A stretch of DNA of 64,000 nucleotides. Source: Sternotherus odoratus. Taxonomy: Eukaryota > Chordata > Testudines > Kinosternidae. The stretch lies in assembly GCA_032164245.1 (NCBI GenBank), contig JAVMKO010000021.1, positions 7,958,785 to 8,022,784 of the forward strand, in the 5' to 3' direction. The notes beneath the pieces were generated by a model that saw nothing but the letters and a program-made list of their open reading frames with translations, was not told the DNA's origin and made no database searches. The translations under genes were made by a program, and so were the position numbers. This document shows positions 1 to 13,900 of this stretch, piece after piece. The number at the start of each line of letters is the position of its first letter. Within the stretch, counting starts at the first letter, position 1.

Positions 1-1424
1 GCAAAATTACACGTCAGGGGTGTCAATGGCAAAACGCCCGTTGACGTCAGCGAGGCCAGCGTTTCGCCCAAGGTCCTTCGCCTCTCACTAAGCCGGTGTG
101 GAAGCCTCTTCTCTTCACACCTAGGAGTGACTGAACCAAGGATCTCCAAGCATGAGTTTCTTCTGCTTGAGCGGCAGAGCCAGCCTCTATAGCCAAGGTC
201 TGGAATGGACGCCCATCCTCTGGATTGGACACAGGGGGGAGCACATCACACACCCGAGGGGGGACATAGGGCCTTGACAAAAGTGACAATATCCTTATAA
301 TAGCTGCTGCGGTTACACTAAGGCCAGATCATGCTGGCACATCCAGGGGTCAACATCGATCCAGCAATAGCCACAGGGTAGAGACTGAGCTTGCAGAATC
401 CACAGGGCCTAGATGCCGAGTTATCTGCAGACTTCTTATGCTGGGCTCATTCCGTGCATGGAGGAAAGTTGACTGCTTGCCTAGAAATGAGCTCCCGCGT
501 CTGGCTCTTCACGGGCCCCTGCAGGGCCCATCAGCTGAACCTGTGCTTCTCATTCACACATTACAGCAATTGGCAACCGGTCTCTGTGTCATTCATGTTA
601 AGAGCTGATGTCTAGAGCTGCAGGAGGTAGCAACTGAAGTGCACAACAAGGTTTGTTGATCGCGCTAAGCCCAGGAACTGCAACACAGACTTGACAACCA
701 GCTACTGAGACCTTATCTGTTAACATACTATTTACAGCTATACAGGAACAGGGCCCTCCTCTAAGCATTAGAGCCAGTTAGTGAGATCTCAATCTCTCTC
801 TCTGTGTATGTGTGTGTGTGTATCTAGCTAGCTAGCTCTAGCTTCAATCACTATGGTTAGAGGTGAGCAAAACTTTTGTAATGAAACCTGAAATTTTGCT
901 TGATCCAAGGTTTTTTTACGGACCCTGGGCTGGGCTGTACTAGGCTGGAAAGCCGGTGAATGTTTGTGACAGCTGATGCGGGGCTGAGTAGCAAGGCTTC
1001 CATTTAGGACAGCACTTAGGCACATGCTTACGTCCACCCCACTTCAGAAAAGCCCTGACCCACGTGTTGAACTTGAAACACCTGCTTGAATCCCATCGAT
1101 TTCAATGGGACTTGAGCAAATGGTGAACATTGAACACTTGCTTAAGTGTTTTCCTGAATTGAGTCCCATGTGATTCTGGACCTGGTCCTGGGTGGTATCT
1201 GTTCCAATTTAGGGTTTGGGGGGAAAAATCCATGTGATCCTTTGCTGAAAGGGGCAAGACAAATTCAAATTTTTCTTAGTTGTCAACAGTGATTTTATCT
1301 GAACTCCACACTTAAAGCAAAATTTAAGAGATATGAATCCCTATGAGTAATAAATAATACTTACAATTGGCACATTCCATCTGTAGATCTCAAAGTGCCT
1401 ACAAAAGAGTGGAAAATAGTCTTG

Positions 1425-1580
1425 TCCTCATTTTATGGATGGGGAAACTGAGGCACAGTAAGGTTAACTGATTTGCCCAAAGTCACACAACAGATTGGTG
1501 GTGGAGCTGGGAATAAAACATAGTTCTTCTGATTCCTTACCCTGTGCCTATGCTAACGAACCCTGATGCCTTCCTTCTTA
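1425..1580 (-). repeat. MIR-like SINE, antisense
   Basis: The run TGGGGAAACTGAGGCACAGT, then TTGCCCAAAGTCACACAACAG, GTGGAGCTGGGAATAAAAC and a terminal TCTGATTCC, follows the antisense core of MIR/CORE-SINEs. It is diverged. No target duplication was sought successfully. Confidence 0.7.
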
Positions 1581-2859
1581 GGGGTCCAAAATGGCTGAGT
1601 TTCACACAGCTTCCCTTTTAGCACCCACATGACTTAGAAAATGTTGGCTGTTTCTGACTATAGGGGTGTTTTGGAAGGAAGGTTGGACGTATTGACATTC
1701 ACTCTTCTGCTACCCACAGTCATTCTTTCCCCTGAAATCCCATCTCTCCTCACCGAGACTTCTGATTTGTACCATCGGATCCAATTACTGTCGGATACTA
1801 AAATGCCTTTCCCAGAGGCACCCTTGCCCAAACCTGGGATTATAGCATCCGCTTTTGATATCTGATTTACCCAGGTGGAGGTTCTAAGTAATCTGAGAAT
1901 ACCTGTAATTTAGGACACTTCTATCCTGTCTCCTCTCTACTCAAAATGTCATACATCTAAATTAGGATGCTGAGGACTGATTTGTTGTTAATTTGCATAT
2001 CCAAGATTTTTGTATGATATTGCAAGAGCAAGGTATGGATTTTGTTTCCTCATTTTTGGCTCTGATGATGTGTTGGCGGCTGCCTGGTTTTGGCGGAACC
2101 CATCAGAGTTTGGTTTGCTGAAACATTTCTTGGGTGGTTCTGACTTTTAAGTGTCCTGTCATCCACAGACTAGTTATATGAATATGGTGTATTCACACAT
2201 GGTTGCATAGCTGGTTTTGTCGGTTCTGTGCTGTACAGATACCACAACGAAGAGGCCACAACATATGTTCGAGATGCCGTATTAAACTATAACATTATGA
2301 GTTATTTGAGCTTCCTGTTCGATACTAATAACTACGGCAGGTTACCACAAACCCTAGCCAAGATTTTCAAAAGTAACTAGTGATTTCAGAAGCCTCCGTT
2401 GTGGGGTGACCCACTTAAAACACCTCAAAGGAGCCTGATTTTGCAGAAGATGGGTGCTTAATGGTTACTGAAATTCAGGCTGCCTTCAGATATGGCAAGT
2501 TAGGAACCCCAAGCCTAAGCCACACATGAACACTGGTCACATTTCAAAATCTTGGTCATACTGAGGGTTGAATAGGAGCCTAGATGATCGCACTGGTATT
2601 TACTTTCTCACCATGCATGAATGACTCTCTCAGAGTTCATTGTCTGGTCAGGATGAATGTGAAATCAATGCATCTATAGGGAGTGAGCGGTGGTCTGTGA
2701 TGCAAACCCAGACTTGTCCTGTGACCTTGATGAGAATGAGTCATTGGTAGACATTTGAGGCAAGGTGTCTCGCTAGTGTTGGTTTCCTTCGTCCTTCCAC
2801 ATCCTCTTCCCTTGTCCTGGCAGCTCGGTGATGTTCCTATGAATGAAGAACAACAATGT

Positions 2860-2932
2860 ATTCTATTACTATACATGTCAATGGATTCTATTACTATAGG
2901 TGTCAATGGATTCTATTACTATAGGTGTCAAT
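2860..2932. repeat. Three-copy 25-bp tandem repeat
   Basis: The unit starts ATTCTATTACTATA and recurs at 2,860, 2,885 and 2,910. Copies two and three are identical over the unit; the first reads ACATG where the others read AGGTG. Confidence 0.9.
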
Positions 2933-5683
2933 AATCTGGTCTACAGGACCTTCCATCCCAAAGCGCTTTACAAGCTTCAGGCTGCCCACGGGGGTCCCTC
3001 CCTATGCCCCCCGCAGTGCAGCCACCTCTGGGATGAAATATGGCAACTAGTCAGTAGATTGCAACACCACGCAACAGCCTAAATGCTGGAACTAAGGGCT
3101 CTGCGGTAGTGCCGCATCCCCTGGCTTGAAGTGGTTTCCATCGCAGACAGAGTTTACAGTTGGCTCCCCCACTCTACACATTGTTCCTGCACAACAGTTT
3201 AGAGCAGGTTGTAAAGAAAACCATGTCCCATGGAAACTGTGGGGTGGATTTAGGGAGGCAGAATGGGATTGTTCAATGGGCACTTGGCCGGAACACTGGG
3301 ATTAACTCCCATCGCTCTTGGGAAAAATGCCACCAAGCATGCAATGACCCCATACAGGCAGGAGCCTGGTTTTTACCTCCCATCACTTGCCAGGATTCTC
3401 TGGCGATTAGAGCTGGGGATTGGGAATCAGGTGCAAATTACTGTTCCAGCTGAAAGATGGCGTCTGCCACAGCCTGGGGTGCTGGCTCGGTGCAGAATCA
3501 CAGGGGAGGGCACCGCCTCCTGGGTGACCAACCCTCGTCATAGCAGCACCTGGGTGTTCCTTGAGGGTCACCTGACTAAGTAATGACCCCGCCCAGTCCT
3601 GTCTGACTTGTGCCAGTTGACGAGATCACAATCTATTGGAGATGGCTGCAGGCGCCGGTAGCGGATGTACTGCTTGTGGATAACATCCAAGGTACCTGTG
3701 CAAGGACAGATTCCTGAAAGCCATAGCAACTGTCTTCTACAGGAATTGACTTCAGGTGTCCTCTCTGCATCCAGGATTATTAGCGTTATTTATTTGTATT
3801 AGCGTAGCCCCCAGGAACCCTAGTTATAGACCAGGACCTCATTGTGTGAGGACAACAGATTTCCACACCAATCTCAACTAATGTCCTGAGATCTTGCCCT
3901 TCTGCTGCACTGGAAGCCAGGGGAACAGACATTTCGATCTCTGTTTCTATGATACCTGACACATGCTGGGAGCTCCTACGTGCTACCGGAGTATAAATAA
4001 TAAACTATAACTCTGTTTGTTTTGACTCTGCTGTACTTTTTCGTTGCCATGTGACTTTCACTTCCCTTTCTGTCCTCCAGACGTTTCCTCTTTTTCTTTC
4101 CTTTGGAATTTTTCTTTCTTGCCCTTTTTGGAGGGCTCAGCATAGTGCCTTTGCAGCATTACAGGTCCTCGCCTACAGGGGGGATTTTAGGGACATCTCC
4201 CGGCATTGCTCCAGCACCAGTGCTAGCAACGCGGGAAGCACTAATAGAGCCGGGCTGCCGGTGATTTGACTGTTGGGTCGACCACACCTGCTGTGAACAG
4301 AGCGAGACATCGTCGGGTTCCAAATGCCAGTGGCTGGTTGACACTACTGCTAGCTAGCATCCTACAAAGCAACTGTAATGGCAGGGGATTGGATACAGCC
4401 TTGATGGCATCCGGCGTCAATGATGCTCATATGTGTCTGAGAGTCAGACATATTGCAGTGTGGATTTGAAGGACTCTGGATTTATGCCAGTGTGCCTGAG
4501 AAAAAATCTGTCATATGCATTTCAGGTTAGAATGCGGTGTTAATTATAATACACCTTAGAGGCAAATTGAATCTCAAGACCTTATGCACCAGTTAAATTC
4601 CACTGAAGTCCATAGAGGAAAACACCCATTGATTTCAGTGGGATTTGGATCAGCCCCTAACTTTCCATTTCCATTAGCAACCCTTGATCACTTTCAGGGG
4701 GGCTGTTCTGTTTTTAGGTGCTTTATAACCCTTCGACACAAATAGTTCATTTTCTCTTCATAAGCACATTCCTAAAAGAAAGTTGGGATTTCATTCTTTC
4801 ATTATTTGAATGTCCGTCCCCCTGCGCTCACTTGTTTAAATCAAGCATAAAGCCCTAACTGTTCTTTGAATATTTATGACTAGTTTTTATCTCATGCCAT
4901 TCATACAAAACATACTTGATTCCTTTCCTAAACGTTTTTTTCAAGTGCAAAATTTTAAAACCATGTGGCTTTTATTGCAGGCAGGAATGGATAACAGCAT
5001 TCCTCACGTAACCACATTAAATGGAACAGTAATATTCATGTGCGTAAGGGCAAAAGCTGCCTTGTTTCCTATTTGCAACTGAACTCTGAAATTAATTAAG
5101 AACTAAAAAGGGACTGACAATCATTAAGGTCTTTCTAAAAGAGTGGGAGAAGCAGATGGGACCCACACTCAAAACCTTCCCTGTCAATTGCACACTGAAT
5201 GTGTGCACACTGAGCACAACCTTAATTGTTATGTTGTGAAGGGGGAGGGTAGTTATGATGACCGGGGCCTAACTGACTTAAAAGCACAAGTCTCAAGTAG
5301 TAGAACTTAGGTTTCCAAGTCACTTTGATGCTTTTGAAAATCCCGCCAAAACGAGCATCCATTTTGATTGGGTTTCAGAGCCTTTTAAACATTCATTCTA
5401 GGGTGAAAGGCCGAATGCTCAGGCATGTGACCGGTGTGAAGAAAGTCGCACACTCTGGGCCCGATTCTCTTCACCCTTATGCTCTTTACCCATCTCCTGA
5501 CTTCTGTGGAGCTACTGATTGTAGTGTCTGTGAGTAAAGAATTGGGTCCCAAATAGGCACGTGTGTGTATGTGTACTTGATTCTTCTGTCACTGCCATGG
5601 GTGTAAATCAGCAGTAGGTCCACTGAAATCCATGCAATTACACTGGTGTAAATGGGAGGAGAACCAGGCCCGAGGACACAGAA

Positions 5684-6747
5684 TCTGTATATATAAAAGT
5701 CAAATGGTGTATGCGTGCGTGCGTGTATGTACGTGCACTTACTCCTTCCAGACCGTTTGAGCTAGAGACTTGAAATTTGGTACAGTTAGAAGTCTTAGGG
5801 TCCTAATCAGGGTAAGAGTCAAAAAAATTTCAAATCTCACCTCTGACGCCCCCCAGGGGTGAAATTATTTAAAGGCCAATCACATCAGCTGGGCAGCTGC
5901 TGTTCTCTGTGACATAGTTATGATGTCATAATACCCCCCTCCAACGGACCCTGCACTCGCTCAGCTCTCTGCCCCCTCCCCCCTCCAACGGTCCCCGCAC
6001 TCGCTCAGCTCTCTGCCCCCTCCCCCCTCCAATGGACCCCGCACTCGCTCAGCTCTCTGCTCCCTCCCCACCTCCGACGAACCCGAGTTGGGTTTGGTCA
6101 GAGGGTAAGTGAGGTAGGGGTGTCGGGTTTGGTCGGGGGGTGAGGTGGGGGTGTCGGGTTTGGTCGGGGGGTAAGTGAGCCGGGGGTGTCGGGTTTGGTC
6201 GGGGGGTAAGTGAGCTGGGGGTGTCGGGTTTGGTCGGGGGTGGGTGGGAAGGTGTCTGGGTGGGTGAGGGGTGAGGTGTGGGTGTTGGGGTTGGTCAGGG
6301 GGTGTTGGGTTTGGTGGGGGAGTAAGGTGGGGGGGTTGGGTTTGGTTGGTGGGGTGAGGAGGGGGTTCGGGGTTGGTCGAGGGGTAAGTGAGGTGTGGGT
6401 GTCGGGTTTGTTTGTGGTGGTAGGTAGGGGTGTCGGGTTTGGTTGGGGGGGAAAGTGAGGTGGGTGTGTCAGGTTTGGTCTACGGGGGGTGAGGTGTGGG
6501 TGTTGGTCAGGGGGTGTTGGTAGGAGGTAACATGGGGGTGTTGGGTTTGGGTGGGGGGTGAAAATATGAGTTGGGGTTGGTCGAGGGGTAAGTGAGGTGG
6601 GGGTGTTGGGTTTGGTTGGGGGGGTGAGGTGGGGGTGTCAGGTTTGCTGTCTGCCCTCTCCCCCCTCCAACAGACCCCGCACTCGCTCAGCTCTCTGCCC
6701 CCTCCCCACCTCCGACGGACCCGAGCAACGCCTGGTATTTTCGCTAG
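5684..6747 (+). mobile_element. Non-autonomous Helitron with internal G-rich minisatellite
   Basis: The 5' end TCTGTATATATAAAAGTC follows a flanking A. The 3' end reads GGTATTTTCGCTAG and is followed by T. This matches Helitron termini (5' TC, 3' CTRR, insertion between A and T). A short 3' stem ACCCG/CTGGT with one mismatch lies 13 bases before CTAG. The 5' part has GAGACTTGAAATTTGG, typical of reptile Helitron fragments as I know them. No Rep/helicase coding is present, so it is non-autonomous. The centre is occupied by tandem arrays described separately. The exact 5' boundary is less certain than the 3' one. Confidence 0.72.
5940..6720. repeat. Compound minisatellite: 44-bp C-rich units flanking a G/T-rich array
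   Basis: C-rich units of 44-45 bp (CCAACGGACCCTGCACTCGC...) start at 5,941, 5,985, 6,029 and, in variant form, 6,074. A G-rich array of variable units of about 35-45 bp, containing GGGTGTCGGGTTTGGTCGG, fills about 6,085-6,655. One more C-rich unit and a second copy of the CCGACG(G/A)ACCCGAG block follow before the Helitron 3' end. The G-rich strand has many runs of three or more G and could form quadruplexes. Confidence 0.85.
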
Positions 6748-9700
6748 TATGTGTATAAGCACAGTAAAGAAGAGAAGGTGATTCTTCTGGCTCCCAGACA
6801 CACATTTTAACCACATGACCAAAGAAGACCTACTGGCCTTGAAAACACCCACACTGCAGTTCTGGCTCCACTGAAGTCAATGGGAATGTTGCCATTTACT
6901 TTTGGGGCCAGGATTTTACCCCAAGGTTCTTAAACTCCAGCTGGAGGGAGTCCTCCTGCTTCACACACTGCTACCAATTACAAAAACCCTTCCATGGGAG
7001 CCCAGCTTATGATTCTATCGACGACGGACCCAGCAAAATGGAACGGAGTTCACCCTTTCAGGGGCTGTCAGCACATTTTCTGGTGTAATCGGAACGCAAA
7101 CACTCACGTTCAAGCCGATCAAGACTCTTTGGGACAAATGCATCACTGCAGTTTCTGAGCACCCTGCGAGTTCACTGAGTGGAGTTGTACATGGAGCTAA
7201 TCCCAGTCCAAGAGCTGATCTCTTGTTGTTTGCCTTGCCTAGACAAACTCCCATGGACTTTTGCTGTGGGCAGGGACAGTCTTTGAGTTCTGGTTTTAGG
7301 TAGCACCTGGCACCAGGAGGTTCTGATCTCTTAGGCACAACCACAATACAAATATTAACAGGATCTGATCTTTCCAAGATGGAGGCACTCTGGGGTTATA
7401 AAATGTCACAGCCTGTTCCCCATTGGGCCCAGCCTCTGTTGTTTGATTTATGAATGAATGGCACGTCCCTTTCCCCACATGCTGCTCTCAGATCCCCGTC
7501 CCTTAACTGCAAAACAGCTCCAGACACCCGAATGGCCCTGCTGAGAGCTGTTTGTTCCTGAGAGCTTTGGGACACCGTTTGCAATGAATTTTTAATAGAA
7601 AGCTTCCTATAGACCATGTGTTTACTTCCTTGATGTTAAAGCGAATGGATCTGTTGCTAAAGACCAGCTCAATTGAATTAGAAACTACAGAGGCTATTGT
7701 AAGTGAAGTAATCCCAGCAAACCGTGATTTAAGGGCTTGCTGACCTCTCTGACACAGGAACAGTAGCTTTAAAGTCTTAAGTATTTTAGAAGAGGCCCAT
7801 GCAAATCCTAGGGCTTATTCACTATTAACCTTTTCTAAAATCCACTCACTACCAAGGGGGAAAGCTTCACTATTAAGAGCTCTAAAACCTATTTCCCACA
7901 TGTCGATACTTACTGATTGGTGAAGGAATAACAAATGTGCTCAGAGGAGAGGTCTGTAATAGGTCAGGTGCCGTAGCTCCATTCTTGCCATTTCCTCAAG
8001 AAAGAGAGCTTGGAAAATTCAGCTTTTCCCTTGCAAAAGGAAGAACTAGGCTGAGTTTATGAAAGATGCGTAAATTTCTTCCCGCCGTAAAACACACGTG
8101 GGGCCTGGTTTTCCTCCCACGTCCACTGATATAAATTGGGGGTAACGCCACTGAAAAGAATGTGTGTGAAAAGTGAATCAGGCCTGTACGTTTCTTTTGG
8201 TGCTGAGGGTCTATTGTGCCAGGGGTATTCTCTGGGTTGGGTGTTTGGTTTGCGTCCCCTTTGCAAAAGGAGCCACCTGGCTACCATGAATTGGGCACTG
8301 AGTGTCTCAGGATGGGCACCCGGATCCTCTGGCCACCTTGTTGACCACTGGGCCTGATCCTTTATGCTTTGTGTCGTCATTCAAACCAGGGCAACTGTGC
8401 GTAAAAGGCTCCCAAATCAGAGCCGGCACGTTTGGCACACTTGGCCTGGGTACAAATCAAGACATAAGGTGCAGGGTGCAAATCAAATATCACCAGTGCA
8501 TCTGAGTGCAGAACTGAGTCCAGTGGGTGTCAGGGAAAAGGATCAAAAGCCACTGATTTGAAATAGCTAGAATTTGCTGCCTTTGTAGCATCTTTTTTCC
8601 CCCGGGCAGTTGAAAACAAGGGGGAGAAGGGACAACAAACCAGAGCAGGGAATTGTTGGAGTGGGAGCAGGATTTGAGCGTTTTGAGTTGCATGTCTGGC
8701 AAGCACTGGATTCTGTTACATTGTTCAGTCACCCTTAGTGTCTATTTATGATGTATTTACAAGTTGAGTTAGGAACAGCTAGAGTATTTGGTTAGATGCC
8801 CTTTTTAGCCATTTGCATGAAGCTAAGTCAATAAAGTACCACTATACTTCCCATGAAAACCTTATTATTGGTTATACTGCATATGACACTCAGTCATGGA
8901 CCATGACACCCATTGGAATAGGTGTTGAACAAATGCAGAACTGAGAATTTACAATCTAAACATCTACTGCATCCCAATCTGGACAGAAGTAGCCCATTGC
9001 CCTACGTTCCTTAGGCATAACTCCCATTTATTTCTGTGGTAGATTGGTCTGTGGGATCACCTGCTCCACAGTTAGGAATCTGGAGGCTATTGTCAAGGTG
9101 CTTCTCTTCTTTCATTTTGCAAGTTTCTCTTTAATCTCCTCACAGAAGCCACCTTGCCTTTCCACTTGCTCTCTGAGCTCCTACTTCCTTCATTCTGCAT
9201 GTGCCCATGAAACCTGATAAACAGCTCTCTGTTCATCGTGCATATTACATGTGTGTTCTCAACAATATAGTCATTGTCATACAAAATGAATGGTCCTGTC
9301 CCTTGTCTCTTCTGTAAACAGGAAAACAGAACTGGTCACCTTTCCGTTCTAGTTTAGGTCTCCTGGGGTGGAGTGGTTTGCATATGTTGTTGGTTGGTTG
9401 CTTGTTTTGGATTTGTGTGTGTGTGTGTCACCTTATAGGAATAATCCCTTAAAATTATTTATGGAAACTTGCCTTTATAGAAAACAGAAGAGAATTTAAA
9501 ACAATCCAATAAACCTCAAAGATCAGGATTCTACTTTTGAATCAGATAAAAAGACACTTTTTAAAATTCTAACCTACTAATTTTTCATCTAGGAATGCTG
9601 AAAGGGCTTTAATGGTCAGGTTTTCAAGCACCCACAATAGAAAACAGATTATCATATGTTGTCAGCACTCAACATCCCCGCAAGGTGTTCTGGTCTTTTG

Positions 9701-10534
9701 AAAATCTAACCACTTGTTTAAAGGCCTAAATGTGAGCTAAGCTTTAGATAGACTCGAAATGCTACAATTTTTTTCTTTAGCTTTACCATTCACCCAGCAC
9801 AGTCCAATTATCTCTCTGCTGATATCTTTAAAATTTTAAAATAGACCTGTGTTCTTAAAGGCAAATATTACTTTAAAAACTAGATGATACAATATTTGAC
9901 AGTGGACACACAACACTACCTTCATTTTCATATAGTGACTACCCTTGAAATCACTGATAAAGGGTAATGAATATTTTTAAATAACCTATTTAACTTGGCT
10001 GGGTAAATGGGATTTGTATCTGCATGATTTTACCTTAGCAGAACTGTTCTTATCCTGTTCTCCATCAAGTCATGGTCCTTTTGCCATTAACTTCAATGGG
10101 ACTGGTGTCTTCTGATCAAAGTTTGAGCATTATTTAAAGCTTCAGTGTAAGCATGCAGCATGACAAAGGAATACAAACCTGACTGCAGTGTGGAAGCAAT
10201 TATTTAAGACCTTTAAACCAAAGGCGAAGTGCCATGTACAATATCAGAGAGAAAGGGGGGGGGGAGGTAATATATTTTATTGGACCTCCTTCTGTTGGTG
10301 AAAAAGACACGCTTTTGGGGCTACCCAGAGCTCTTTTGCAGGTCAATTATCAAACAGTCCAGAGACAGCCCATTCCTGGCTATTTTGGGGTTTGATCGCT
10401 ATTAAAATAAGGGTTTGTAAATTACACACAATAAAACAAATCTGTTTCCTAATAGACTCATGCACAGATGTTTCCTAAAGCTCAGGGGATTTCACCTTTA
10501 AGATGACTGTCTATCTATCCTGAAGTTCATCATA

Positions 10535-10574
<40 letters not shown>

Positions 10575-10900
10575 CTGTCCCTGAGATATGACAGGCTGGA
10601 GGCTTTCAAAAAACAGCCAATTAAAAAGCCCCTAGAGACACAGACAACTTCCATCTCCACCGTCAACCATCCCTCTCCCCACCCCTTAAAGCAGGACACA
10701 CACCCTTCGTAGCTAGAGAGTGTGTTACCCAGTGTCTCTTCGTGGGGATGGAGACTGGGATTTGAGCACTGGGCAGAAAATGCCCGAATAATCTTTCAGC
10801 TCCCCAGTGCCTGATACAATATACATTTTCACTGCATGTTAAATAGAGTAACTGACCCAACCACGTTGGCACTCTGGAAAAGAATCTTTCGAACAGATCG
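6748..10900. other. Upstream non-coding DNA without identified gene
   Basis: No coding exon is supported. A (CT)15 tract lies at 10,539-10,568, a short GT tract at about 9,416-9,430 and a G-run at about 10,257-10,264. Several ATTAACTTCAATGG-type palindromic words occur, for example near 10,087, as in old reptile repeats. Much of the rest could not be assigned. Confidence 0.5.
10539..10568. repeat. (CT)15 microsatellite
   Basis: An uninterrupted CT dinucleotide run of 30 bases. Confidence 0.95.
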
Positions 10901-13900
10901 GTGGGTTTAGCTAAAATCTGTGATTTCCTCTAAACACCTTCCCAACTATCAAATCCACCCACCCACCTTCAAGCAACTTACCCACAGGGATCCGGCTTTT
11001 TAAAACGGTTTCGACTATAAAGGAGCATCGAAATATGTTAACGCCAAGATTCTTCTAAGTCTCTCCGTACCTGAAAATAAAAGCCCTCTAGTACATTCCT
11101 CGATAGCCAAAGCAACAGGACCGAGTCAATCAAACTAACCCGCCGGGTCTCATTCCGAACTGCACCGAACAACGTATAAACAGATAATTCGGTTTAATCG
11201 AACTCCACGTGTGTATATCTAATGCCTGCACGCAACCGGTAGAGGTGGCCTGGAAGAGTTAATGAGGTGCATTATTTAAATGCCCAAATAAATTCAAGAA
11301 TTTCCCCAGTATTAAAAATATGGCAAATATATTGATTTCTGTCGCAGAATAAGTCAACCTCTATTTAAATAATACTATTAATTAATTAATAATGATGTAT
11401 TCGCTACGCAGCAGCTTGTTAATGAAGAGAAAATTGTTTCATGCTAAATGTATTCGTAGGGGGGTCTGATTTGTAGGACATCATGTCTCCATCAGTACAT
11501 GCTGGTTAAGGAACGCATTGCCTGGAGGAGTTGGGGGACGGGAGGGGTATCATAGGCGATCATACCATCAAAGATGAACCATCCCACGTTTGCATATCGA
11601 AGGGGTACAAACAGGATCGCCGAGCACCGCAAGGGGAGGCGGAAAGTGTGTCTTGCAGGGGGGCAGTGGAAATTGTTGCTGCTTTTGCAAGGGACGTGGG
11701 AGCGGAAGGGAATGGAGGTGATTTCAGCGCGTGGGGCGTTTCAGTCAAGGAGGGGAGACATTTAAAACATCTTAAACCCTCTGCAAAGAGCGGGCTGGCG
11801 GGAAAGCAGCTGTGTGTTTTCCATACGCCGATACAAGAAAGTCGGCGGTGTCCAGACTGCTACCTTGGCTTTGGGAGAATATCTAGGCCGTTATTTCGTC
11901 CTTCCCTCCCCGCTTCCCTTTCAGTCCTCTGGGTTGTCTTCTCGGAATATCCCTGCGGTGGAGCTACCGGGCAGTGCTGCAACTAGAGGGATCCCTGGAA
12001 AATGACTTTTTGCGTTGTTTGCCATTTTTTGGATGTTGGATTAAGTGGTCTGCCCTGATTGGTGTACAGTGTATTCCGGTGAACTCTGTGCGTACACACT
12101 TCTCCGGTAAACCTATTCAGTTGCTTTAAACCCCTGGTGAAATTCTCTTGAGCTGCAGTATACGGACAATAGTGGAGCCGGGTGTCTGGGGTATCTTGTC
12201 TTTTTTTTCTATTTTACTTTAGGCGCGAGGTTTAAACGTGCAACTAAACATTTGAGCTGTTTACTTGGGGGAAGCCTTAGGAAAGGCTAGCGGTGAGATT
12301 GGGCAAAATCAAGCAGCTGGCAAATTGAATTTGCTCAGATTTACCAGGTCGGAGCCCTTCACGATCCGTGAAAATATAAACGCTCGTTTGTCATTCACGC
12401 CACTTCGAATCCGTTTCCACGGGCAGGACGTTCCCGGGTTGCACCGTTCCTTTGGACGCGAGGAGTTTAAGCAGCAGCGTTTTGATCCTTGGGCAGAGAT
12501 TGAAATGTCAGATGGTTCGTTTTCAGCTTTAGGCTCTGAAAACCAGGTGCCCCAAAGAACTCGGCTTCTATTTAGATTAGGCAGCTCAATAAACCAGCCA
12601 GATTCTCCCCATGGCAGCTGATGAGTGAGATTTTGACAATCCGGCAATTTCTGTGAGGTCAAATCGTGAATAAAACCTGTTAGAAAAGGAGGTTAGCTCG
12701 TTGTAAAGAGACCACACACACACCTCCTTCTTTTATTAACCGGGAATAAATGGGGGGTATCTAGTTTAATTTTAAAGCAAAAACAAACAAAACCCCCAGG
12801 CAAAGCGAGTTTAAATGTCAAAATACATTCGGACCCTCCTGGGTATGAGCCTGGATTTCCCCTCCCGTGAGGCTGATCCCAAAGACTGTCACAAATACAG
12901 AATCCCTTTGGGAAGCCGATGGGAGAAGAGGGTCGGGGACAGACACCCCTTTCCCGGGTGACCAAAGCTGTCTGGATCCAATGGGTAGCCCCCCCGGCTG
13001 CAGAATTCTTTCTCAAGCATCCTTTTGTTATGCTGGGACTAACAGAGGGGGCAGGTTTGGGGGGGGAAGGGGGAGGGATTGTTGGGGAGACATGGGGGGG
13101 ACGGGGTGCGGGTCCTTGATTCTGCACAAGACAGAAAACGGAGCAGCCCCGAGCTGGCAAAGCAGCTCCCAGGTCTCCGGGTCCCTTTTCTCTGCACCGA
13201 TCCGCGCGCTCCCGGGCCCAAAGGGTCGCTCACAGACGTGGCTAAAGCGCCAACTAGCGGCCAAGTGGAATAACTTCCCTTCCTCCGCCGTCCAGCTTGG
13301 GTGTGGCTAACCCGCCCCTCCAGGTTTCCCAACGCGCAAGCGTGGGTGGGGGTGACCCCCCCCCGCCAACATCTGTGAGCCCCTTCCCCACCTCCCTCCC
13401 CCCAAAACACGCCCTTTAAGGGCAGACATGGAGGAACTCGGCTTCGTTTGAAGATGCCCCTTCTAAAATAATCTTTGGACGAGCTAGCCCAATTGGATCA
13501 CATCTATCCACCGCCTGCTGCCAGGGGCTGTATTCTTCCCTGGTTTCAGATCTCTCCCCCGTTACTGGGTTTATAAGTCTGACCAGCCATCGGTGCTTTC
13601 TGTGGAACATGGGTAGGTCGATCTCTTTGGTTGTGGAAAGGAATAGGAATGAGTCTACGGACCTCAGATTTTCACCTAAAAAGGGAAGGATCGCAGCGCG
13701 GTTAAGAGTTTATTAGACACACACATCAATTAAAATCGCAGCTCTGAGACCAATAGAAATCTGTTATTCTCGATTTCTCCCATTGTGATTTCATCCAGCC
13801 GTCCGCCCCGTCCCTCCCCGCTCCCTTTTCTCCCACCCCCCATTTAAGTTTCCGTGATTGTGTGTCAAGATGGTCTAAATTTGAGGTTTCTTTTCATTTA

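Larger units (their letters stand above)
1..5683. other. Upstream non-coding DNA, probably P1-P2 intron
   Basis: No gene is supported here; the short open frames lack family resemblance. A complete palindromic CRE, TGACGTCA, lies at 42-49, inside what looks like an old interspersed repeat. An antisense MIR-like copy lies at about 1,425-1,580, and three 25-bp tandem units lie at 2,860-2,932. A short TG/CTAG simple tract is at 796-836. No copy of the P1 first exon (MASNSIFDSF...) was noticed. Confidence 0.5.

Noticed and set aside
6210..6852. Gly/Val/Trp-rich and Thr/Pro-rich open frames
   Set aside because: They are translations of the G-rich minisatellite inside the Helitron.
4980..7350. AACCACA words as RUNX autoregulatory sites
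   Set aside because: Isolated heptamers (for example near 5,011, 6,808 and 7,337) occur at about chance level and are far from the P2 promoter.
11531..13310. Several open frames of 118-155 codons on both strands
   Set aside because: They overlap one another in different frames, show no family motif, and have no convincing splice or promoter context.
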